The position numbers and the translations under genes are program-made. Below the pieces are notes generated by a model. It saw nothing but the letters and a program-made list of their open reading frames with translations. It was not told the DNA's origin and searched no databases. This document shows, one piece after another, positions 25,408 through 32,669 of a stretch of DNA of 64,000 nucleotides. The stretch comes from Bifidobacterium callitrichidarum (lineage in GTDB: Bacteria > Actinomycetota > Actinomycetes > Actinomycetales > Bifidobacteriaceae): the NCBI RefSeq assembly GCF_003129905.1, contig NZ_QFFM01000011.1, positions 1 through 64,000 on the forward strand, given 5' to 3'. The number at the start of each line of letters is the position of its first letter. The stretch's first letter is position 1.

Positions 25408-26324
25408 GCTATGCCATCATTATCCCTATCAAGTTCAGGTCGATAACCGGGCTGCCCTCGGTACAGAGGCGCTTTCCCCGCGGCGCGTACGGCGGCGCAA
25501 TTCTTGTAATACACGCCCCCGTTATTATTTCCGCTATCTGGCTGACTCGGTTCTGGATTCGGTGCTGGAGACGGCTGCGAAGCATCGCCGGTATAGCGCC
25601 CAGTCACCTCATCGAAGTGTGCCCACTTGTTCCATTCGGGAACCCAAGCATTTCCGTGTGCCATAGCACCAGTAGCCTGATCAAAGTAGTACCAAGCGCC
25701 ATCCTGCGCTTGAAGGCCTTTGACCATCTTGCCGGTGTATCGGTCGTACCTCACCCATTTGCCACCGCTCGACGGCACATAGGTATCACCATGGAACATG
25801 GCTCCGGTATTCACGTCAAATAGATACCACCCGGTATGTTCGGCGTCGTAATCGACGTATTGCTCGCCATGAGCCATTTTGCCGGTGATCCAGTCGTAGT
25901 ACACCCATTTGCCGTCATTGGAAGGCACGAACCGCATGCCCTTGGCCATGGCTCCTGTGATGGGGTCGAAGTAGTACCATCCGCCGTAACGATAGTCCTC
26001 GCCCTTGCGCATGTGGCCGTTCTCGTCATAGCGGACCCACTTGCCGCCACTGGAGGGGAGATACACGTCCTTGTTTCTGGCCATAGTGCCATCGGCATCC
26101 AGCCAATACCACGCGTTGGAACCGGGATCGTAAATTTCCTTGGAACGCGCCGGTGAACCGTGCTCATACCAGTAATTTTGCCCATTCATCTGGTACCAGC
26201 CAGTGTAATCGGCGGATGGCCCGGATTCGGAATCAGCGTAGGCGCTTGAGACGGACATGCCCAACAACGACACGATGCTTAAACCTGCTGCAATGACTGT
26301 TCGCACTATATGACGATGATTCAT
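25398..26324 (-). CDS. Secreted cell-wall-binding-repeat protein with C-terminal excalibur domain
   Basis: A 308-residue exported protein. The signal peptide ends near AYA/DS at 31. About eight aromatic cell-wall-binding repeats (GWYQMNGQNYWY, AWYWLDADGTM, GWYYFDPITGAM, KWVYYDWITGKM and so on) cover about 40-250; these resemble choline/glucan-binding repeats. After a Pro-rich linker (about 252-270), residues 275-308 form an excalibur calcium-binding domain ending RDNDGIACE. No enzymatic domain is present, so it may be a structural or adhesive wall protein. The ATG at 26324 has GGAGAG upstream; the open frame to 26927 runs through the divergent SLH gene and is rejected. Confidence 0.85.
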   Translation of the reverse strand: MNHRHIVRTVIAAGLSIVSLLGMSVSSAYADSESGPSADYTGWYQMNGQNYWYEHGSPARSKEIYDPGSNAWYWLDADGTMARNKDVYLPSSGGKWVRYDENGHMRKGEDYRYGGWYYFDPITGAMAKGMRFVPSNDGKWVYYDWITGKMAHGEQYVDYDAEHTGWYLFDVNTGAMFHGDTYVPSSGGKWVRYDRYTGKMVKGLQAQDGAWYYFDQATGAMAHGNAWVPEWNKWAHFDEVTGRYTGDASQPSPAPNPEPSQPDSGNNNGGVYYKNCAAVRAAGKAPLYRGQPGYRPELDRDNDGIACE

Positions 26325-26416
26325 CGTTTCTTCTCTCCTCTCTGAAAGCAATCGGATTCTCATCCACTCAGTTTCATCATAGAACCGTATCGTCGCAAAA
26401 ATCGTGCCCATCCCCC

Positions 26417-26548
26417 ATGTCCCTAGAAGAAAGGTTCCTGAATCATGACAGGAAACACCAAGGTTTGGCGCGCGCCGCTCGCGGGCCTCGCCTCCGTCGC
26501 GATGATCGCGACCATGGGCGTCGCCGCCTCCACGGCCAACGCCGCGCC
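26417..26548 (+). repeat. 132-bp leader/signal-peptide cassette (inverted partner 31843-31974)
   Basis: It is identical over 132 bp to the start of the 31946 gene in opposite orientation: leader, AGAAAGG, ATG and whole signal-peptide coding region to GCCGCGCC. The 1884 copy differs at a few positions around its ATG. Confidence 0.9.
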
Positions 26549-29015
26549 TTCGTATCAGTACCCTGATGTGAAGGTCACTCTTGATCCGAATGGCGGCGAG
26601 TTCGCTCCTTCCGTTAGCGGCTTGCAGTCCGACGGCACGGTCAAGTTGACCGATGCCCGTGACAATGTCACCGACGGCTACTACTACGCCGACGGTGTTT
26701 TCGAGGATCTGTACTCCACGTACGGTTTCGATGGCACTAACGGCAGCACTTCCGACGCGAACATCCTGTGGGATGGTCAGGGCGCTCGTCGCTTCTCCGG
26801 TTGGTATACGGAGAAGACCGGCGGCCAGGCCGTCGACCCGACTGCCGCGCTCACGGATGGTACTACCCTGTACGCTCACTGGAGCCAGGGCGCCTCCAGC
26901 ACGGACGAATCCGAAGATGCTGTGCACTTCGACACTGATGGCAAGGTCACTTCAACCAATCCTGACGGTATTTCCAATGTCGTGACCGTCGACAATACCG
27001 GCCGTAACGTGTATGTGTTCTTGGCTGATGGTGATACCCTCGCTGACTGGGAGGTCCCGTCCACCGATGTGACCGACTATCAGGTGTTCGATCACTGGGA
27101 TGGCGGCACTGTCGCGACCGCCAAGGCCGGTGATACTCTGAAGGCTGTGACTGTGGCCGGCACGAAGCTGACTATCAATCGTACTGCGTCCAACGATCCT
27201 TCTGTCCAGTTTGATCTGTACAAGGATGGCGTGAAGGCCACCACCGCCGGTTCTATCAGCTTCGATGTGCCCCGTCAGAGCACGCTGGCTGGCTGGCAGG
27301 CTATCACCCCGTCCAGCAAGAAGCTGGCCACCGGTTGGTCCGTCGACGCTGGCGACGGCTTCAAGGACTACGCCGTCACCGATCAGCTTCCCGACGTGAA
27401 TGATGTGACCGTCGCCCCGAAGGGCCCGGGTATCCAGGCCACCGTCGTGCGTGTCCACAAGTGGAACAAGACTGACGTTAACGAGCGCTACTTCATCGCC
27501 AGCGGCCAGACCTTCACCCAGTCCGTGGGCAAGGCCCTCGACGACGTGAAGCGCGCGAACACCACGTTCCTTGGCTGGTACGATAAGGCGCAGCCTGTCA
27601 CTTACAACGACGTCTCCGGTCAGGTCACTGTCTACAACGATGACTTCTTCGAGGGTAACCTGATTCGCGTTTACCTTCTCGACAAGGCCGATCCGGTCCA
27701 GTTCAGCTTCGACAAGGCCATCAACCAGGACAACGCTGGCATCGACCTGTATGCGGGCTACGATACCGAAGCTCCGTTCACCACGATCACCTTCGACCCG
27801 AACTACTCCGGCGCCGACAAGATTTCCCAGAAGATCTACTGGGGCAAGAAGCTCGCCGATCAGGTTCCGTCCGTGACCCGTTCCGGCTACACGCTCGTGG
27901 GCTGGTACGAGGTTCCGAACCCGGCTGATCTGACCAAGCAGAAGCTTGACACGTCCGTCGCCGCGGACGCCACCACGCCCGCTGCTACCACTTACTACGC
28001 CGTCTGGTCTGCTGATTCGAAGTATGGTGTGAATGGCCTGCTGTTCAACCTGGCCCGTGGCTACGCGACCGGTATCTCCGACAACAAGGTTGAGGGCAAG
28101 GGCTACTACGCGTCCTTCACGAACTCCCCGTCCAAGCCGGTCGCCCTCGAGGCCAACGGCCGCAAGGACGACAACGGCGTCGCGCTGTACACCAACGCGA
28201 CCAAGGAGCACGAGACCTCCACCTTCAAGTTCGTGGTCAGGAACCCGGGCTACGTGCAGACCACGTGGAACGCGTTCGTCAAGTCCCGTGACGAGGTCGT
28301 GGTCCCGGCCCTGATCAAGGAGCTCAAGCTCGCCAAGGACGCCGACATCGCCACCGTGTACGAGGCCGTCGCCACGAAGCTTTCCGCCGAGAAGGCCGAC
28401 GAGATCAACCAGCAGTTCGCCAAGGTCGCTTCTGACAAGGCATCGTTCCCGGATGTGAACTACGACGACTACGGCACCCACTCCGACGAGATCACCTCCC
28501 TGTACAAGAAGGGTATTGTCAAGGGCTACGCCGACGGCACGTTCGGCTACGGCGCGAAGCTGGCCCGTGTGGACTACATCGTGTGGCTGTACCGCGCCGC
28601 CGGCTCCCCGGCCGTGTCCTCCGAGGCTTCCTTCTCCGACGTGAACGCCACGACCGTCCCGAACAAGGACTTCCGTGACGCCATCGCCTGGGCCGCTTCC
28701 GAGGGCATCACCAAGGGCTACGCCGATGGCACGTTCGCCCCGTACGCAACCCTGAACCGCCAGGACGCGATGGCGTTCCTGTACCGCGCTGCCGGCAGCC
28801 CGAAGTTCAACGAGTCCTACGCGGACGTGAAGTTCTCCGACGTGACCCCGGGCGATACCGCGAACCACTCTCAGGCTGTCCTGTGGGCCGCCTCGAACGA
28901 CATCGCCAAGGGCTACTCCGGCACGGTGAACTACTTCGGTGGCTACAACACTCTGGTCCGTCAGGATGCGGCCGCCTTCCTGGCCCGCACCCTGGATCAT
29001 GGCTACATCGACTGA
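26445..29015 (+). CDS. Secreted InlB B-repeat surface protein with three SLH domains (second complete copy)
   Basis: An 856-residue protein with the same signal peptide as the 1884 protein. InlB-type blocks include VKVTLDPNGGEF near 42, FSGWYTEKTGG near 118, TLYAHW near 145 and TITFDPNYSG near 445, then the family segment YAVWSADSKYGVNGLL near 520. The ectodomain has diverged strongly from the 1884 protein, but the C-terminal 190 residues (about 667-856, three SLH) are almost identical, in places at nucleotide level. The ATG at 26445 has AGAAAGG upstream. Highly biased codons suggest strong expression. The divergent neighbour is the excalibur protein; the convergent neighbour is a sister copy. 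Confidence 0.9.
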   Translation: MTGNTKVWRAPLAGLASVAMIATMGVAASTANAAPSYQYPDVKVTLDPNGGEFAPSVSGLQSDGTVKLTDARDNVTDGYYYADGVFEDLYSTYGFDGTNGSTSDANILWDGQGARRFSGWYTEKTGGQAVDPTAALTDGTTLYAHWSQGASSTDESEDAVHFDTDGKVTSTNPDGISNVVTVDNTGRNVYVFLADGDTLADWEVPSTDVTDYQVFDHWDGGTVATAKAGDTLKAVTVAGTKLTINRTASNDPSVQFDLYKDGVKATTAGSISFDVPRQSTLAGWQAITPSSKKLATGWSVDAGDGFKDYAVTDQLPDVNDVTVAPKGPGIQATVVRVHKWNKTDVNERYFIASGQTFTQSVGKALDDVKRANTTFLGWYDKAQPVTYNDVSGQVTVYNDDFFEGNLIRVYLLDKADPVQFSFDKAINQDNAGIDLYAGYDTEAPFTTITFDPNYSGADKISQKIYWGKKLADQVPSVTRSGYTLVGWYEVPNPADLTKQKLDTSVAADATTPAATTYYAVWSADSKYGVNGLLFNLARGYATGISDNKVEGKGYYASFTNSPSKPVALEANGRKDDNGVALYTNATKEHETSTFKFVVRNPGYVQTTWNAFVKSRDEVVVPALIKELKLAKDADIATVYEAVATKLSAEKADEINQQFAKVASDKASFPDVNYDDYGTHSDEITSLYKKGIVKGYADGTFGYGAKLARVDYIVWLYRAAGSPAVSSEASFSDVNATTVPNKDFRDAIAWAASEGITKGYADGTFAPYATLNRQDAMAFLYRAAGSPKFNESYADVKFSDVTPGDTANHSQAVLWAASNDIAKGYSGTVNYFGGYNTLVRQDAAAFLARTLDHGYID

Positions 29016-29056
29016 GCCATGCCGATGATTCGGGTCGCAAGGCCTAGATAACGGAA

Positions 29057-29090
29057 GAAGGCCGGAACCCTTTACGGGGTTCCGGCCTTC
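29057..29090 (+). terminator. Terminator 1 of three hairpins between convergent SLH genes
   Basis: A 14-bp perfect stem GAAGGCCGGAACCC with a 6-base loop lies 41 bp after the stop at 29015. Confidence 0.8.
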
Positions 29091-29177
29091 CTACATGCTG
29101 ATGCCGGGTATTGCGGCGCGGTCGGTCGTGTGGCAACGGCCAATCCGTGTGCGAGGGCTGCATGCCAAAAAGACGTG

Positions 29178-29213
29178 GAAGGGTCCTTCACCCAGTCGGG
29201 TGGAGGACCCTTC
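29178..29213. terminator. Hairpin 2 between convergent SLH genes
   Basis: A 16-bp stem starting GAAGGGTCCT with one T/G wobble and AGTC loop. On the minus strand it is followed by CTTTTT, so it works best for leftward transcripts. Confidence 0.7.
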
Positions 29214-29323
29214 GTCGTTCGGCCGATCCGTCAGGCCAAAACCCGGCGAATGAACGTCACTTAATCTTGCCAGCCCGGGCATTGTCCGCCGCCTTGACGA
29301 TCCCCGCCGGCAGAAGCGCGGAA

Positions 29324-29364
29324 GGGGCCGGCTTCCATCCGAATCAAGGATGGAAGCCGGCCCC
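29324..29364. terminator. Hairpin 3 between convergent SLH genes
   Basis: A perfect 17-bp stem starting GGGGCCGGCT with a 7-base loop, 41 bp beyond the stop of the minus-strand SLH gene. The 390-bp gap 29016-29405 holds these three hairpins and no convincing gene. Confidence 0.75.
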
Positions 29365-29405
29365 TGTATCGTTCGGGCGAACGTGTCTAGCCTAGGCTAG
29401 TCGGT

Positions 29406-31946
29406 TCACTTGGCGATGTAACCGGCCTTGAGGGTGCGGGCCAGGAAGGCGGCCGCGTCCTGACGGACCAGGGTGTTGTAGCCACCGAAGTAGGTGACGG
29501 TGCCGTAGTAGCCCTTGGCGATGCCCTCGGAAGCGGCCCACAGGACCTCCTTCGCGTGGTTCGCGGTGTCACCCGGGGTCACGTCGGAGAACTTGGCGTT
29601 CACGCCGTTCTCCTGGAACTTCGGGGAACCGGCAGCGCGGTACAGGAACGCGGCGGCGTCCTGGCGGTTCAGGGTCGCGTACGGGGCGAACGTGCCGTCC
29701 GGGTAGCCGGTGGTCACGCCCTCGGCCTTGGCCCAGGCGATGGCCTTGCGGAACTCCTCGTTCGGGACCGTGGTCGCGGTCACGTCGGAGAAGCCGGCCG
29801 CGTCGGCGTCAACCGACGGGCTGCCGGCGGCGCGGTACAGCCACACGATGTAGTCCACACGGGCCAGCGGGGCGCCGTAGCCGAACGTGCCGTCGGCGTA
29901 GCCCTTGACGATGCCCTTGGTGGTCAGGTACTGGATGTCGTCGGAGTGGGTGCCGTAGTCGTCGTAGTTCACATCCGGGTAGTCGGTCTCCGGGGCGAGC
30001 ACGCCACCGAACGCGGCGTTGAACTCGTTGGCCTTCTCCTCGGACAGGCGGGCGGCGACCGCGTTGTACACGGTCTCGATGCTGGAGTCCTTGGCGAGCT
30101 TCAGGTAGGAGATGATCTCGGCCTTCACGTTGTCACGCGTGGTCTGGAACTGCTTCCAGGAAGCGTCCGTGAAGCCCTCCGGCTTGGCCAGCTGCAGCTT
30201 GTAGCCGCTGGTGGCGGTGTACACGTCCCACTTGCCGTCGTTGTCCTTGTCGACGTCGACGGAGGAGACCTTGCCGTGGGTCTTCTTCACGAAGGAGTAG
30301 CCGCGCTTGAGGTTGAACAGCAGGCCGTACTTGCCGTACTTGGAATCGGCCGTGTAGTTCACGTACAGGACGTTACCATCCGTGGCCTCCGGGTGGGTGT
30401 CATCGACCTTGGAGTCGAGGTTCACCTTGAAGCCGGCCAGGGCCTTGCCGCCGGAGATGCGGGTGTAGTAGCCCTCGATGGAGTAGCCGGAACGCTCCCA
30501 CTGGGACTCAACGGCCTTCAGCTGCTCGCCGATGGTCTTGTCCTCGTAGAGCTTGACGGTCACGGACTTGGCCTGATCGTACAGCGGCTTAACGGTGAAG
30601 GTACGGTAACGGGCGGCGATGTCGAACAAGGCCCACACGTTGACCTGGCCCTGGCCGTAGGCCACGGAGAAGTCGAACTTGACCGGGTCGGCGTTGTCCC
30701 AAGCGCCGGTGACGTTGGAGGCGGTCAGGTTGTAGAAGTTGAAGAACGCGCTGTTCTTGACGGTCTTCTTGTTGCCGGCGGCATCGTAGTAGGTGACGGT
30801 CGCTTCCGGATCGTACCAGCCATCGAAGGCCTTCGTGTTCACGCGGGTGACGTCCTCGAGGGTCTTGCCGTAGGCCTCCTCGAACGTGGACGTAGACGGG
30901 GTGAAGTAGGACTTCTTGTTGTACGCGTCGGACACGCTCACGTTGTACTGGGTGGCGGGCTGGAAGTTGTAGGCCAGCAGCCAAATCTCGCTCAGGCCAG
31001 CGGGGATGTTCAGGGTGTTGCCCTCGATGGCGGTCGGGTGGGAGCTGTCGCTGCCCACGTAGTACTGCCAACCGTTGGCGAGCTGCACGGAGGAGGTGTC
31101 GGCGCCCTTGACGGCCTGGTACGGGGTCAGGGTAGCGCCGCGCAGGACATCGGACTTGCCGCCGGTGACCTTCTCGCCGTCCTTGTAGTAATCGTAGCCG
31201 GAGGTCGCCGGGAAGTTCACGATGACGCCCTTGTCGGCCTTGGCGTTCAGCATGGTGCCGCGCTTGGCGGAGTCGACGCCGTCGAAGCCGCCGAACACGA
31301 AGCCGTCGCCAGCGACATCCTCGGACGGGACCTGCCAGTCGGCGACCTGGTCGCCGTCGGCGAGACGCACGAACACGGAGTTGCCGTCGTAGGACGGGTT
31401 CACGACCTTGGCCGTACCGTCGGGGTTGATGGCCTCGGCGACCTTGGTGGTGTGGCCGGCCTGGCCGTACAGCAGGTTGAAGGTCACGCCCTCCTCGGAC
31501 TCGTCCGAGTAGTCCACGGCCCAGTGGGCGTACAGCGTGGTGCCGTCCTCGAGGGCGGCCTCCGGGTCGACGGCCTGGCCGCCGGCGTCCGGGCTCGTGT
31601 ACCAGCCGGTGAACACGTAGCCGGAGTTCTTGACGAAGCCGTCGGTGCCGTACCAGTCGTAAAGGTGCTCGAACACGCCGTCGGCGTAGTTCACGCCCTG
31701 CGCGTCGGTCTGCTTGCTGTCGGTCAGCTGCAGCTTGGTCTTGGCGGTATCGACGAACTTGGCGGCGCTCGGGTCGGACGGGGAGCCAACGAACTTGCCA
31801 CCGTTGGTATCCAGCGTGACCTGCACATCAGGCGTCTGCAGCGGCGCGGCGTTGGCCGTGGAGGCGGCGACGCCCATGGTCGCGATCATCGCGACGGAGG
31901 CGAGGCCCGCGAGCGGCGCGCGCCAAACCTTGGTGTTTCCTGTCAT
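29406..31946 (-). CDS. Secreted InlB B-repeat surface protein with three SLH domains (third complete copy)
   Basis: An 846-residue protein with the family signal peptide (1-33). The ectodomain has DVQVTLDTNGGKF near 38, FTGWYTSPDAGGQ near 112 and TLYAHW near 140, further GWYD/GYYTRI repeats, and YTADSKYGKYGLL near 530. Three SLH domains fill about 656-846, ending LKAGYIAK as the 1884 protein ends LQKGYIAK. The middle is unlike both sisters beyond the scaffold motifs, while signal peptide and SLH parts are nearly the same. It converges on the 26445 copy across three hairpins. The ATG at 31946 has AGAAAGG upstream, and a candidate promoter lies at about 32024-32049. Confidence 0.9.
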   Translation of the reverse strand: MTGNTKVWRAPLAGLASVAMIATMGVAASTANAAPLQTPDVQVTLDTNGGKFVGSPSDPSAAKFVDTAKTKLQLTDSKQTDAQGVNYADGVFEHLYDWYGTDGFVKNSGYVFTGWYTSPDAGGQAVDPEAALEDGTTLYAHWAVDYSDESEEGVTFNLLYGQAGHTTKVAEAINPDGTAKVVNPSYDGNSVFVRLADGDQVADWQVPSEDVAGDGFVFGGFDGVDSAKRGTMLNAKADKGVIVNFPATSGYDYYKDGEKVTGGKSDVLRGATLTPYQAVKGADTSSVQLANGWQYYVGSDSSHPTAIEGNTLNIPAGLSEIWLLAYNFQPATQYNVSVSDAYNKKSYFTPSTSTFEEAYGKTLEDVTRVNTKAFDGWYDPEATVTYYDAAGNKKTVKNSAFFNFYNLTASNVTGAWDNADPVKFDFSVAYGQGQVNVWALFDIAARYRTFTVKPLYDQAKSVTVKLYEDKTIGEQLKAVESQWERSGYSIEGYYTRISGGKALAGFKVNLDSKVDDTHPEATDGNVLYVNYTADSKYGKYGLLFNLKRGYSFVKKTHGKVSSVDVDKDNDGKWDVYTATSGYKLQLAKPEGFTDASWKQFQTTRDNVKAEIISYLKLAKDSSIETVYNAVAARLSEEKANEFNAAFGGVLAPETDYPDVNYDDYGTHSDDIQYLTTKGIVKGYADGTFGYGAPLARVDYIVWLYRAAGSPSVDADAAGFSDVTATTVPNEEFRKAIAWAKAEGVTTGYPDGTFAPYATLNRQDAAAFLYRAAGSPKFQENGVNAKFSDVTPGDTANHAKEVLWAASEGIAKGYYGTVTYFGGYNTLVRQDAAAFLARTLKAGYIAK

Positions 31947-31974
31947 GATTCAGGAACCTTTCTTCTAGGGACAT
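31843..31974 (-). repeat. 132-bp leader/signal-peptide cassette (inverted partner 26417-26548)
   Basis: It matches the 26445 gene start exactly on the opposite strand. Recombination between the two would invert about 5.4 kb. Confidence 0.9.
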
Positions 31975-32018
31975 CGGGTTTTTCTTATATGGGGACTTTC
32001 CCCATCCCGACTGACATT

Positions 32019-32049
32019 ATTTCTACCTCTCACCCCTAGACATTGTCAA
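32019..32049 (-). promoter_or_regulatory. Candidate promoter of the minus-strand SLH gene
   Basis: On the minus strand TTGACA (32049-32044) is followed after 18 bp by TAGAAA. The -35 is consensus and the -10 is moderate. TTGACA overlaps the 9-bp palindrome GACATTGTC, which recurs at 32347-32355. Confidence 0.4.
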
Positions 32050-32332
32050 ATCTCTATTTGCCTAGAGTGAGCATCTAGAGGTCTTCGTATTACCTATGAT
32101 TCTGCTGGCCACACTGCTCGTCTCATAGGCCGCCCGCATTGTGGATTATTGTGGATATCCCGAATCATCGTTGATATTCCAATCATACGGAGCTTCAAAA
32201 CAACGCCGAAACCTAGGTAACTACAAGCATGTAATTTACAGCATATGTTAAGACTTCATTACAGCTCCCCATAGAAAAGACTTATGACACACCTCCGGCA
32301 TTTCGGAAAATCCGAATGGCTTCGGCGTTTCG

Positions 32333-32341
32333 CCCCCCCCC
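32333..32341. repeat. C9 homopolymer in intergenic region
   Basis: Nine consecutive C in the 723-bp divergent region 31947-32669, 329 bp before the start of the 32670 gene. It is prone to slippage. Confidence 0.9.
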
Positions 32342-32391
32342 GATTCGACATTGTCAATAAATAACGCTATTGTCTTTCGGTAGGCGTGGAG

Positions 32392-32447
32392 TTTGTGTGG
32401 ACACAAATTGTGCACCTACTTTCAGTAATACTTTATTCGCATAAAGT
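32392..32447 (+). other. Two small inverted repeats in the divergent intergenic region
   Basis: TTTGTGT-GG-ACACAAA at 32392-32407 could be an operator. ACTTTAT-TCGC-ATAAAGT at 32430-32447 is a 7-bp stem with a tetraloop. Both lie upstream of the large hairpin at 32469. Confidence 0.6.
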
Positions 32448-32468
32448 GTTGCATCGGGACATCGCGGT

Positions 32469-32512
32469 GTTGTGAGCCCGCCGGAAGACCTCTCTTCCGG
32501 CGGGCTCACAAC
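32469..32512. terminator. 20-bp perfect hairpin in divergent region (orphan terminator-like)
   Basis: Arms starting GTTGTGAGCC pair perfectly over 20 bp around CCTC. No gene reads into it from the left, since the neighbour at 31946 is transcribed away. It might end an unseen small RNA or act as an attenuator for the 32670 gene. The 31947-32669 gap otherwise shows no protein-coding signal. Confidence 0.7.
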
Positions 32513-32669
32513 ATCTTGTAGGCCTGTCTTGGCAGAAGTACAGGCGGCAAGCCCCTTATATACCGCAACATCACGATGTTCGTTCCCTCACCGATTCCGA
32601 ACGCCCCATCTCCCGGGACATGCGCCCGTATTATGCTGTTCCCGTCTAGAAGTTTGCGAAAGAGGGATT

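Noticed and set aside
29261..29340. Minus-strand peptide-like ending (AGIVKAADNARAGKIK) between the convergent SLH genes
   Set aside because: It reads like a C-terminus, but the frame is closed by a stop within 30 codons and overlaps hairpin 3. No parent family was recognised.
29406..31946. Sortase (LPXTG) anchoring of the surface proteins
   Set aside because: All C-termini were checked by eye. They end in SLH or aromatic repeats without LPXTG, a hydrophobic stretch or a basic tail.
32472..32669. N-terminal extension of the GH43-like/cell-wall-repeat protein
   Set aside because: It crosses the 20-bp hairpin and has no similarity to the paralogue at 8605. A signal peptide starts at the ATG at 32670 with a good ribosome site.
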